The position numbers and the translations under genes were made by a program. From Cupriavidus numazuensis (GTDB lineage: Bacteria; Pseudomonadota; Gammaproteobacteria; Burkholderiales; Burkholderiaceae), in contig NZ_CAJPVI010000063.1 of NCBI RefSeq assembly GCF_905397435.1, positions 1 through 47,206 on the forward strand: 47,206 bases of DNA, given 5' to 3'. Position 1 is the stretch's first letter. Each line of letters begins with the position of its first letter. A model generated the notes under the pieces. That model saw only the letters and a program-made list of their open reading frames with translations, was not told the origin of the DNA and did not search any database. This document shows positions 24,329 to 33,096 of this stretch, one piece after another.

Positions 24329-26154
24329 CAGCGCGTGCGCGAAGCGTGTTTCCCGCTCTCCAGGTTCAGCTTGTACTGTGCCGCCGGTTCGCGCGCGAGC
24401 GTCAGTGGCAGCACGTGCAGTTCATCGCGACGGAAGACATGCAGCGTGACCGGGTCGCCGGCGCGGTAGCGTCCGAGCAGCTTGTCGAGCTGGCCCGGTG
24501 CGACACGCAGGCCGTCCACGGCGGCGAGCAAGTCGCCCGCGGAGATGCCGCCGGCCTGTGCTGCGCCGCCGTCGAGCACCTGCGTCACGCGCACCCAGCC
24601 ATCGTCCGACTTGACCTTGATACCGAGCGCCGCCGTGCGGGCCGGCTTCTGCGCTTCGGCCTTCACGCCGAAGCGCTTGAACAGCGGCGCCAGCGGCAGT
24701 TCGCCGGTGCCATCGGTCAGCGAGCGCAGCAACGCGCCCAGGCGCAGGCCCGTGATCTCGTCGAACAGCGCATGGACTTCGGCCTCGGTCACGCCGCGCT
24801 GCACGGCGTCCGGCGCATAGAAATCGCGGCCATAGCGCTGCCACAGCGCGCGCATCACGTCGTCGAGCGAGCGCCGTCCGCCGGTCTTGTCGCGAATGGT
24901 CAGGTCCAGTACCAGCGCCACCAGCGATCCCTTGGTGTAGTAGCTGACGATGGCATTGGGCGCGTTCTCGTCCTGCCGGTAGTACTTGGTCCACGCATCG
25001 AACGAGCTTTCGGCCACGCTCTGCTTGGTGCGGCCATTGCCACGCAGCACGCCGTTCCAGGTCTTGGCCAGCATCTCGACATACTGCGTGTCGGTCACGC
25101 AGCCCGAGCGCACCAGCACGAGGTCGTCGTAGTAGCTCGTAAAGCCCTCGAACAGCCACAGCAGCGGCGTGTAGGTTTCCTCCTGCAGCCGATATGGCAC
25201 GAACGCCGCGGGCTTGATGCGCTTGACGTTCCAGGTATGGAAATACTCGTGGCTGCACAGGCCCAGGAAGGTGCGGTAGCCCTCGCTGGTCTCGCTGTCG
25301 CCGAGCACGGGCAGGTCCGAGCGCGCGCACATCAGCGCGGTGCTGGCGCGATGCTCGAGGCCGCCGTAACCATCGGTAGTCACCATCGTCATGAAGACGT
25401 AGCGGCGATTGCTGTCGAGGAACGGTGCGCGTGCGCTGCGCGGTTCGAACAAGCGGATCTGAGCTTCGCAGATGCGCTTGAGGTCGCGGCAAACGCGGTC
25501 GATGTCGAGTTGCGGCACGCGGCCGGTGAACACGAGGTCATGCTGCGCCCCGCATGCGCGGAAGCTGGCCATCAGGAAATCACCCATTTCGACCGGGTGA
25601 TCGACCAGTTCGTCGTAGTCGGCGACCTGATAGCGGCCGAAGCCGTAGCGCTTGGCACCTTCACGGCCCGAGGCCTCGCGCATTGCCGTGGCGACGCGCC
25701 AGTTGCGGTAGGTCTCGCCGGCGGGCGCGTGGATGTCCACCGTGCACGGCTGATCTTCCTGTCCCTCCACGCACAGGAAGACCGAGCTGCCGTTGAAGAA
25801 GCCGTGGGTCGTATCGAGATGCGCGGCGCGCACCGACAGGTCCCACGCGTAGACCTCGTAGCTCAGCGTGAGCGGACCGGCGGAAACGTCGACCGGCGCG
25901 GCCTGCCAGCTCTGCTTGTCGAGCTTGGTCAGGGTCACCGGCTTGCCGCCCGCATCGGCGCGGATGCGCACGATATGGCGGGCGAAGTCGCGAATCATGT
26001 AACTGCCCGGAATCCAGGCCGGCAGGAAAAAGCGCTGGCCGGCGGGATCGGGCGAAGTCACCGTGACGGTGACGGCGAAAAGATGCGCTTCAGGTTGAAG
26101 CGGGGCGATGGCATAGCGGATCGGCGTCATGGGCATGATTGTATCGTTCGTCAT
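24316..26154 (-). CDS. M61 family metallopeptidase with PDZ domain
   Basis: A 612-residue zinc peptidase related to glycyl aminopeptidase of Sphingomonas. The HExxH motif is HEYFH at 302-306, the downstream zinc-ligand glutamate is in WLFEGFTSYYDD (about 335), and GYGGLEHRAS precedes it, as in other M61 enzymes. The N-terminal 170 residues form the family's beta-domain. A PDZ domain lies at about 510-590 (GIKVKSDDGWVRVTQVLDGGAAQAGGISAGDLL) and may bind C-terminal peptides. No signal peptide is visible, so a cytoplasmic location is inferred. ATG at 26154 is used; ATG at 26136 or 26130 is also possible. The reductase gene upstream is co-oriented, 31 bp away. Confidence 0.92.
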   Translation of the reverse strand: MTNDTIMPMTPIRYAIAPLQPEAHLFAVTVTVTSPDPAGQRFFLPAWIPGSYMIRDFARHIVRIRADAGGKPVTLTKLDKQSWQAAPVDVSAGPLTLSYEVYAWDLSVRAAHLDTTHGFFNGSSVFLCVEGQEDQPCTVDIHAPAGETYRNWRVATAMREASGREGAKRYGFGRYQVADYDELVDHPVEMGDFLMASFRACGAQHDLVFTGRVPQLDIDRVCRDLKRICEAQIRLFEPRSARAPFLDSNRRYVFMTMVTTDGYGGLEHRASTALMCARSDLPVLGDSETSEGYRTFLGLCSHEYFHTWNVKRIKPAAFVPYRLQEETYTPLLWLFEGFTSYYDDLVLVRSGCVTDTQYVEMLAKTWNGVLRGNGRTKQSVAESSFDAWTKYYRQDENAPNAIVSYYTKGSLVALVLDLTIRDKTGGRRSLDDVMRALWQRYGRDFYAPDAVQRGVTEAEVHALFDEITGLRLGALLRSLTDGTGELPLAPLFKRFGVKAEAQKPARTAALGIKVKSDDGWVRVTQVLDGGAAQAGGISAGDLLAAVDGLRVAPGQLDKLLGRYRAGDPVTLHVFRRDELHVLPLTLAREPAAQYKLNLESGKHASRTRWLGR

Positions 26155-26185
26155 TCGGCGCGATCCGCCGAGGCTGCCAACGCGC

Positions 26186-27190
26186 TCAGGTGCGGTTGAC
26201 GTTGACCACCGTGCGCCCGCGCAAACCGCCTTCGACGATGCTGCGGCCGGCGTCGACCGCTTCGCCCAGCGTGATCTCGCGCGTAATCGCGTTGAGGCGG
26301 TCCGGCTCGAGGTCCGTGGCCAGCCGCGCCCATGCCTGTTCGCGCAGCGACATCGCCGCCATCACGCTGTCGATACCGGCCAGCGTCACGCTGCGCAGGA
26401 TGAATGGCGCGACCGAAGCCGGAAAATCCATGCCCTGCGCGAGCCCGCATGCCGTCACCACGCCGCCGTAGCGCACCTGCGCGCATGCATTGACCAGCGT
26501 GTGCGAGCCCACCGCGTCCACCACTGCCGCCCAGCGCTCCTTCTGCAGCGGCTTGCCCGGCGCCGACAGTTCGGCACGGTCGATGACCTCCGCCGCGCCG
26601 AGCGCCTTGAGGAAATCCGCTTCATCGCGCTTGCCGGTGGAAGCCACCACGCGATAGCCGAGCTTGCCGAGGATCGCGATCGCCACCGTGCCCACGCCGC
26701 CTGATGCGCCGGTGACGAGCACATCGCCATCTCCAGGACGTACCGGGCCGTTGACGCCGCCGCGCTCCAGCCCGAGCACCGACAGCATCGCCGTGTAGCC
26801 GGCCGTGCCGATCGCCATGGCCTGGCGCGTCGTAAAGGCATCGGGCAGCCGCACCAGCCAGTCGCCCTTCAGGCGCGCACGGTGCGCCAGGCAGCCCCAG
26901 TGCGTTTCGCCGACGCCGTAGCCGTTCAGCACCACCTTGTCGCCGGCCTTCCAGCGCGGGTGCGACGACTCCAGCACCGTGCCGGCGCCATCGATGCCGG
27001 CCACCATCGGCCACTTGCGCACCACCGGCGAGCGGCCCGTGATCGCCAGCCCGTCCTTGAAGTTGATCGTCGAATAGTCGACCGCGACCAGCACGTCGCC
27101 GTCGGCGGGCAGCTGGCTCTCGTCCAGCGTGGCGATGTTGGCCTGGGTCGCACCGTCGGCCTGGGTCAGCAGCAATGCCTGGAACGTCAT
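26186..27190 (-). CDS. acuI: Acrylyl-CoA reductase / YhdH-type quinone oxidoreductase
   Basis: A 334-residue zinc-independent medium-chain reductase. Characterised members (AcuI, YhdH) reduce acryloyl-CoA to propionyl-CoA with NADPH, protecting cells from a reactive thioester. The Rossmann motif is VLVTGASGGVGTVAIAILGKLGYRV. DYSTINFKDGLAITG near the start and HWGCLAHRARLKGDWLV are typical of the family, and the structural-zinc cysteines of alcohol dehydrogenases are absent. ATG at 27190 follows ACAGGAGA and gives family length; the frame is open 23 codons further upstream. A related quinone-oxidoreductase activity is possible, so the symbol is tentative. Confidence 0.88.
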   Translation of the reverse strand: MTFQALLLTQADGATQANIATLDESQLPADGDVLVAVDYSTINFKDGLAITGRSPVVRKWPMVAGIDGAGTVLESSHPRWKAGDKVVLNGYGVGETHWGCLAHRARLKGDWLVRLPDAFTTRQAMAIGTAGYTAMLSVLGLERGGVNGPVRPGDGDVLVTGASGGVGTVAIAILGKLGYRVVASTGKRDEADFLKALGAAEVIDRAELSAPGKPLQKERWAAVVDAVGSHTLVNACAQVRYGGVVTACGLAQGMDFPASVAPFILRSVTLAGIDSVMAAMSLREQAWARLATDLEPDRLNAITREITLGEAVDAGRSIVEGGLRGRTVVNVNRT

Positions 27191-27257
27191 GGAAGTCTCC
27201 TGTGCCGCCCTGCCGGGCGATCTTGCGAAGGGATGATCCGGGAATGGTCCGGAATGC

Positions 27258-27282
27258 AAAGCGGCCGGACTGAGCCGGCCGC
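27258..27282 (-). terminator. Rho-independent terminator of dsbC
   Basis: GCGGCCGG (27261-27268) and CCGGCCGC (27275-27282) form an 8-bp perfect stem with a six-base loop. Read leftwards it is followed by TTTGC. It lies 30 bp beyond the dsbC stop codon and separates dsbC from the reductase gene. Confidence 0.7.
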
Positions 27283-27312
27283 CTGCTAGGGCCGGGACAT
27301 GCCGGCCGGTCC

Positions 27313-28062
27313 TTACTTCTTGATGCTGGCGAGCTTGCGTTCGAGCGTGCCGGCGTCGGCCGCGCCCGGAATGCGTGTGCCGTCCATAAAGAACACGGCC
27401 GGCGTGCCCGTGATGTTCATGCTCTGGCCGAGTGCGAGGTTGTCATCGACCGGCGTCTTGCAGTTGCCGTTGCCGGTCAGCGCGACCTTGTTCAGCATCC
27501 AGTCACGCCACGCCTTGGTGCGGTCGGCCGCGCACCAGACCTGCTTCGCCTTGGTTTCCGAATCGGGCGACAGCACCGGATACAGGAAGGTGTAGACCGT
27601 GATGTTGTCCATCTGCTGGAAGGTCTGCTCGATACGCTTGCAGTAGCCGCAGTTCGGATCGGAGAACACGGCGACCTGGCGGCTGCCGTCACCCTTGGTC
27701 CACTTGATGGCACGCGCGAGCGGCAGGTCCGACCACTTGATGCGGTTGATATCGGCCAGGCGCTCCTCGGTCAGGTTGGTGCCGGTCTTGGTATCGATCA
27801 TCTCGCCGTTGATCACGTAGCGGCCGGTGGCATCGGTGTAGACCACCTGCCCGCCGACGTTGACCTCGAACAGCCCGGGCACCGGGCTCTTGGTCACGCT
27901 CTTCACTTCGGCGCGGCCGCCCAGCATCTTTTGCAGGGATTCCTTGATGCGGTCCGTGCCCGGTTCGCCCGCCGCCATGGCGTGCAGGGCAAAGCCTGCG
28001 GCCGCCAGGCCGCCGGCAACGGCGGTCGTCCAGGCGGGGTAGCGGCGCATGAGTTGGAACAT
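27313..28062 (-). CDS. dsbC: Thiol:disulfide interchange protein DsbC
   Basis: A 249-residue periplasmic disulfide isomerase that corrects wrong disulfides and is kept reduced by DsbD. A signal peptide covers about residues 1-31 (hydrophobic VAGGLAAAGFALHAMAA). An N-terminal dimerisation domain leads to the thioredoxin domain. The active site VFSDPNCGYCKRIEQ has CGYC at 138-141, and the cis-proline is in NITGTPAVFF. Two further cysteines (VWCAAD and NGNCKTP) correspond to the structural disulfide of E. coli DsbC. Start ATG 28062. The UbiH-like gene ends 39 bp upstream, so the two may share a transcript. Confidence 0.95.
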   Translation of the reverse strand: MFQLMRRYPAWTTAVAGGLAAAGFALHAMAAGEPGTDRIKESLQKMLGGRAEVKSVTKSPVPGLFEVNVGGQVVYTDATGRYVINGEMIDTKTGTNLTEERLADINRIKWSDLPLARAIKWTKGDGSRQVAVFSDPNCGYCKRIEQTFQQMDNITVYTFLYPVLSPDSETKAKQVWCAADRTKAWRDWMLNKVALTGNGNCKTPVDDNLALGQSMNITGTPAVFFMDGTRIPGAADAGTLERKLASIKK

Positions 28063-28101
28063 ATCGACTCCAGGTATTCAGTCAGTATCCGGGCACCGGC
28101 G

Positions 28102-29379
28102 TCAGCCGAGCGCCCGTTCAATCAGGATGCGCTTGAGCAGCGACTGCCGGCCCACGGTGCGGATGCCGGTATTGCGCACCACGCGCGCCGCGCTGCCGGG
28201 CAGCGAAAACAGCCGGTGCAGGCCATCGGTCGCGGCGGTCAGCGACAGCAGGTCGGTAGCGCGCGCGCGCTCGTAGCGGCGCAGCAGGCGCAGGTCGCCC
28301 TCGCTGCGGAAAGATTCTTTGGCGGCCATGACCTTGCCGAGTTCCGCAACATCGCGCAAACCGAGGTTCATGCCCTGCCCGGCGAGCGGATGCACCACGT
28401 GCGCGGCGTCGCCCACCAGCGCCAGATGCGGCTGCACGAACTGCTCCGCGCGCTGCAGCACCAGCGGAAAGCCCTGTGCCGGCGTGACACAGCGCAGCGT
28501 GCCGAACTGGCTGCCGACCGCGCCCGCGGCCGCTTGCATCACCGTGGCGGCCAGCGCCTCCGGCGACAGCGCGAGCAGTTCGTGCGCGTGGGCTTCGTCG
28601 GCCGACCACACCATCGACATGCGCGAGCCCGGCAGCGGCAGCATGGCCAGGATCTCGCCGTTGGCGGGCTCCTCGTCGGCCATCAGCTTTTCCGGGGCGC
28701 CCAGGAACCATTGCCACGCGGTGTCGTGGTGCGGCCGCTCGCATTCAAAGTTCGCCACCACGCCAAGCTGGCGGTAGCGCCGCGTCGTCACGCCGATATG
28801 GCACTGCTGGCGCACCCAAGACCGCGCGCCATCGGCGCCGACCACGCAGGCCGCGCGGATCTTCGTACCGCCGGAAAGCGTAAGGGTCGCGCCATCGGCA
28901 TCGCGCTCGAAGCCGGCGGCGGTGTCGTCGTGCCACTGGACCTGGTGCTGGAAGCCGAGCGCGGTATCTAGCGCGCGCTCCACGAGCCCGGATTCGACGA
29001 TCCACGCGAGCTGCGGCACGGCTGCGGCGTAGGCCGAGAAATGCAGGTCGCCATCGAGGCTCGGCGAGGTCTCAGCGGCGCTCACGTCGCCGAACACGCG
29101 CATATCGCGCACCGGCTGGATGCGCGACGGATCCAGCGCCTCCCACACGCGCATGCGCTCAAGGAGCGCCTGCGAACTCGCGGAGAACGCATAGATACGG
29201 CTGTCCCAGTCATCGGGCCCGGCCGGCGGGCGCCCCCGCGCGGGACGCGGCGCGACCAGGGCCACGCTCATGCCCTGCTGCGCCAGCAGCAGCGCGCAGG
29301 ACTTGCCCACGATGCCGCCGCCGACAACGGCGATCTGGAAAGCTGAGGAATTGCGGATGGACGCGTTGGATCGGGTCAT
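28102..29379 (-). CDS. UbiH/UbiF/Coq6-family FAD-dependent hydroxylase
   Basis: A 425-residue flavin monooxygenase. Family members hydroxylate the aromatic ring of ubiquinone precursors at the inner membrane face. The FAD Rossmann motif is IAVVGGGIVGKSCALLLAQ (16-34), a second nucleotide motif is ACVVGADGARSWVRQ, and ALVGDAAHVVHPLAGQGMNL is the family GD motif plus UbiH signature. It could serve as UbiH, UbiF, UbiI or UbiM, which differ in ring position, and sequence reading alone does not decide. The start codon lies 7 bp after a consensus -10 box, which raises the possibility of a leaderless or near-leaderless transcript. Confidence 0.9.
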   Translation of the reverse strand: MTRSNASIRNSSAFQIAVVGGGIVGKSCALLLAQQGMSVALVAPRPARGRPPAGPDDWDSRIYAFSASSQALLERMRVWEALDPSRIQPVRDMRVFGDVSAAETSPSLDGDLHFSAYAAAVPQLAWIVESGLVERALDTALGFQHQVQWHDDTAAGFERDADGATLTLSGGTKIRAACVVGADGARSWVRQQCHIGVTTRRYRQLGVVANFECERPHHDTAWQWFLGAPEKLMADEEPANGEILAMLPLPGSRMSMVWSADEAHAHELLALSPEALAATVMQAAAGAVGSQFGTLRCVTPAQGFPLVLQRAEQFVQPHLALVGDAAHVVHPLAGQGMNLGLRDVAELGKVMAAKESFRSEGDLRLLRRYERARATDLLSLTAATDGLHRLFSLPGSAARVVRNTGIRTVGRQSLLKRILIERALG

Positions 29380-29386
29380 GGCTGGA

Positions 29387-29392
29387 TTATAG
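29387..29392 (-). promoter_or_regulatory. Consensus -10 box immediately before the UbiH-family gene
   Basis: Minus-strand TATAAT ends 7 bp before the start codon, so transcription would begin at or next to the ATG. No -35 resembling the consensus is found at 16-18 bp. Confidence 0.45.
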
Positions 29393-29458
29393 CCACCTCA
29401 CCCGCGCGGCCCCGGCGGCTCACGGCGCGGCGGGGCAGGGCCGAGAGCCCCCATCCGC

Positions 29459-29464
29459 TAGAAT
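29459..29464 (+). promoter_or_regulatory. Candidate -10 box of ychF
   Basis: TAGAAT, 29 bp before the ychF start codon, in the spacer divergent from the UbiH-family gene. No convincing -35. Confidence 0.4.
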
Positions 29465-29493
29465 ATGGGTTTTGCTATTTCCCGCCTGACACC

Positions 29494-30585
<1,092 letters not shown>

Positions 30586-30617
30586 ACGTTACTGGTACTG
30601 CGGTTTCCGTACAGAAG

Positions 30618-30654
30618 AATCCCTGTGACCTTTAGAGGCACGGGGATTTTTTTT
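30618..30654 (+). terminator. Rho-independent terminator of ychF
   Basis: AATCCCTGTG (30618-30627) pairs with CACGGGGATT (30639-30648) in a 10-bp stem with one T-G wobble and an 11-base loop. It is followed by a run of eight T (30647-30654). It is the clearest intrinsic terminator in the window, 33 bp after the stop codon. Confidence 0.92.
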
Positions 30655-31000
30655 GGGTGTTGTGCTTGGCGGGCGCCGCTGTTTCTGTTTGGCGTAGCCG
30701 GCGGGGGTTTTGTGGTTGGGGTTGGGTGTCGCTCTTGGCCCGCGCGGCTGTTTCGCCGGCGTAGCCGGCGAGTCACTTTTTGTCCGAGCGACAAAAAGTA
30801 ACCAAAAAGCGCGTCGTTGCCGCTGGCCATCAATTCCACGGCGGCAGTGGTTCAAACGGCTTTGGACGCCTGCGATGGTGGTCGGCCGTTCGACCCTGCT
30901 ACGCCATGTGAGTCAGAACCTGTGCCTCACGCGGCACGACTTTTGGACGATCCCCAAGACGGACTCGGGTACAGCGTTTCAACACGGTCAGTGGTGGGAC

Positions 31001-31178
31001 GCCTTCGGCTGCGCTGCGCGCACGTCGTCGTCTGGGGGCAAGCGCATCAACGTCGCTGGCGCCCGAGGTCCGTTTCCTTTCTCTACGTGCATGCAAGCGC
31101 GGGCATCTTCACCGAGGCGTAGTTTGCCTTGGGCCTGTGTGCTCAGACTAGGGCCCTGCGCGCAGCGCAGCCGAAGGC
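31001..31178. repeat. Nested perfect 21-bp inverted repeat in the palindromic element
   Basis: 31001-31021 (beginning GCCTTCGGCTGCG) is the exact reverse complement of 31158-31178, with 136 bp between. Neither arm lies in a supported gene. In RNA the two would close a large stem around the core of the element. Confidence 0.8.
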
Positions 31179-31332
31179 GTTCATACGATATGGGTGGTAG
31201 CAGGGGCCACGAACGCTTGCAGGGCTCGTTCAATCAGCGCCGTATGCCCGACCACGGTGGTGCCCCACGCGGCAGGCAGCGTCACTGACTCTGAAGCCCA
31301 TACCCGTACAACACCCTTGGCACACTACGATA

Positions 31333-31352
31333 AAAATTCGCCCCTTTGGGGC
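31333..31352 (-). terminator. Intrinsic terminator for leftward transcripts
   Basis: Read on the minus strand, GCCCC-AAA-GGGGC (31340-31352) is followed by GAATTTTTA. It would stop transcription arriving from the GDYXXLXY/DUF operon. The stem is short (5 bp) but GC-only. Confidence 0.5.
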
Positions 31353-31480
31353 AACCAAAACGCGTTTTTGGTTACTTTTGTCGCTCGGACAAAAGTGACT
31401 CGCCGGCTACGCCGGCGAAACAGCCACGCCTGCCAAGAACGACATCCCCACAATTCGCGCCCAAAGAACTCCCTTCCCCC

Positions 31481-31975
31481 CTATAACCCCTCCATCCCCT
31501 CCCCCCTCAACCCCACCAGCAAAGCCTGCCCGCTCCCATCCACCCGGAACTCCCCAAACCGCGCCTTCTCGAAGCGCCCACCCTGCCCTTCCTGAAAGAA
31601 ATAAGCATCGGTCGACACCTGCACCTGCCTGCCGCCCCACCGCGAATCGACGGTCTGGAAGCGCAGCAGCTGTTCATCCGCTGCAAGCGGCTCATCGCGA
31701 TGCAGGCGGACGAACGAGGCTTCCCGGTTCGCATCGAGCCGGATGACTGCAACACCGTCGCGTTGCTCGAGCCCCGCTGGCTGCGCAGCACGGATGGCCG
31801 CGCCGATGGCGAAGTTCAGCGCCATGTAGTCGCCCTGCATCAGCGACCGCGGATCGACCGGGGCGAGCCGGAGGTAGACGGTGTCGCCGTGCGCCAGTAC
31901 GCGCTCCTTGCCGAAGATGCCCACACCGGCCAGCGCCAGCGTGAGCACCCAGGCAATCAGGATCCATCGTTTCAT
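31481..31975 (-). CDS. GDYXXLXY domain protein
   Basis: A 164-residue protein of the GDYXXLXY family (named for a conserved motif), function unknown. One N-terminal membrane segment or signal anchor (WILIAWVLTLALAGVGIFG) is followed by a domain in which the motif reads GDYMALNF (48-55), so the last tyrosine is Phe here. Later elements are DGVAVIRLDANREASFVRL and STDAYFFQEGQG. A perfect AAAGGAGGT precedes ATG 31975. The start overlaps the stop of the DUF4401 gene by 4 bp (ATGA). It is the third gene of a coupled trio, and the family is commonly found with DUF2157/DUF4401. Confidence 0.88.
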   Translation of the reverse strand: MKRWILIAWVLTLALAGVGIFGKERVLAHGDTVYLRLAPVDPRSLMQGDYMALNFAIGAAIRAAQPAGLEQRDGVAVIRLDANREASFVRLHRDEPLAADEQLLRFQTVDSRWGGRQVQVSTDAYFFQEGQGGRFEKARFGEFRVDGSGQALLVGLRGEGMEGL

Positions 31976-33096
31976 GCGACCTCCTTTGCCGGCGCAGCCT
32001 GCATGAGCCATTGGCGCAGGCCGAGCAGCACAATCCCCGCGCCGACGAGCGTGGCGGACTTGGCCAGCAGCGTCCAGTGCAGCGAGCTGTAGTACCAGAT
32101 AAAGCCGATGGCGATGGCGGCGATGCCGAGGCCCAGCCATGGCAGCGAAGCGCGCCGCAGCGCCAGTCCGAGCGCAAGTGCGCCGGCGCCGACAGCGGGC
32201 GCTGCGGACATCAGCACGCCGAATGCTGCTGCGCCGGCCAACACGACGGCAGTTGCCGGACCAGACAGGGCGAGCCGCTGGCATTCCATCCACACGAAGC
32301 CAACCAGCACCACGCCGACCAATGCGCCTGCCAGCCAGCGTGCGCTGGTAAGGAGCGGTACGGTGTCGGGAATCTCCAGCCATGCCAGCGGATGGCTGGC
32401 GCCCGTCACTACGAGCGCGGCGCCCAGCGCAAACAACAGCGTGGCATCCATGGCCGGCTCCAGCCACACATGCCGGCCCGCGGCACACAGGCGCTGCTCA
32501 GTTACGGTGAACCACGCCGCGAGCGCGCATGCGGCCGGCGCCAGCCAGCCCAGCGACCACGGAATGGCCAGCCACGCGTGTCGCACCGAGTCCGTCAGCA
32601 CAAGGTGGACGGCGACTGCCAGCCCGATCCAAACACCTGTCGCGGCCAGGAAGCGGTGCAATCGATTGGGGATCAGCACGTACAACAGCGCTTCGAATAC
32701 GGCCAGTCCAACCCAGAAGCCGGCCGTCTCGACCAGCCGCTCACCGCCAAGCACCGTCGCAACGCCATAGATCACCATGCCCTGGCCGCTCAGGCTTACC
32801 GCCAGCGCGAACTGTCCCAGCGCGATCCCCGTGCCGCTGCGCCCGTACAGGACCGCGGCAAGGGCAATCATCGCAAGCCCGGTCAGCGCGATCGCAACCG
32901 CGTTCTCGCGCACCGCAACGAAGACGGCGCCCAGGAAGAACATCTGGAAAAACAATGCGCCGAGCCATCCGGCCGCGCCCATCAACGCGCGCACCGCCCA
33001 CGGCGTGCGCACCCGTGCAACGAGTTCGCCCTGCACCTCGCCACGCGCGGCCAGCTCGCGCCACAGCGCCTGTTCGGTCTGAACGGTATCGGTCAT
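31972..33096 (-). CDS. DUF4401 multi-pass membrane protein
   Basis: A 374-residue integral membrane protein with about ten hydrophobic segments from residue 40 to the end, for example FFQMFFLGAVFVAV, LVGVVLVGFVWMEC and AGALALGLALRRASLPWLGLGIAAIAIGFIWYY. A soluble N-terminal stretch of about 35 residues carries QALWRELAARGEVQGE, resembling the start of DUF4401/DUF2157 proteins. ATG at 33096 overlaps the stop of the DUF2157 gene by 4 bp, and its own stop overlaps the next start by 4 bp. Function is unknown for the family. Tight coupling suggests the three proteins form one membrane complex. Confidence 0.85.
   Translation of the reverse strand: MTDTVQTEQALWRELAARGEVQGELVARVRTPWAVRALMGAAGWLGALFFQMFFLGAVFVAVRENAVAIALTGLAMIALAAVLYGRSGTGIALGQFALAVSLSGQGMVIYGVATVLGGERLVETAGFWVGLAVFEALLYVLIPNRLHRFLAATGVWIGLAVAVHLVLTDSVRHAWLAIPWSLGWLAPAACALAAWFTVTEQRLCAAGRHVWLEPAMDATLLFALGAALVVTGASHPLAWLEIPDTVPLLTSARWLAGALVGVVLVGFVWMECQRLALSGPATAVVLAGAAAFGVLMSAAPAVGAGALALGLALRRASLPWLGLGIAAIAIGFIWYYSSLHWTLLAKSATLVGAGIVLLGLRQWLMQAAPAKEVA

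Larger units (their letters stand above)
30713..31451. repeat. Non-coding palindromic element with about 100-bp inverted arms
   Basis: The left arm (about 30713-30813) and right arm (about 31348-31451) are near-identical in inverted orientation. Each contains the GCCGGCGTAGCCGGC palindrome. Each also contains a T/A-rich hairpin: ACTTTTTGTC/GACAAAAAGT at 30775-30799 and ACTTTTGTC/GACAAAAGT at 31374-31396. The left arm is preceded by a degenerate direct copy of part of itself (about 30665-30709). The core holds a second, perfect 21-bp inverted repeat (31001-31021 with 31158-31178). No transposase or credible reading frame is present. It fills the convergent gap between ychF and the leftward membrane operon. 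I read it as a dispersed intergenic element, possibly a relic of a non-autonomous mobile unit. Confidence 0.7.

Noticed and set aside
30710..31288. 192-codon plus-strand frame inside the palindromic element
   Set aside because: It runs through the left inverted arm and the core, has no recognised domain, and similar frames are expected wherever the repeat occurs. It is more likely a repeat artefact than a protein.
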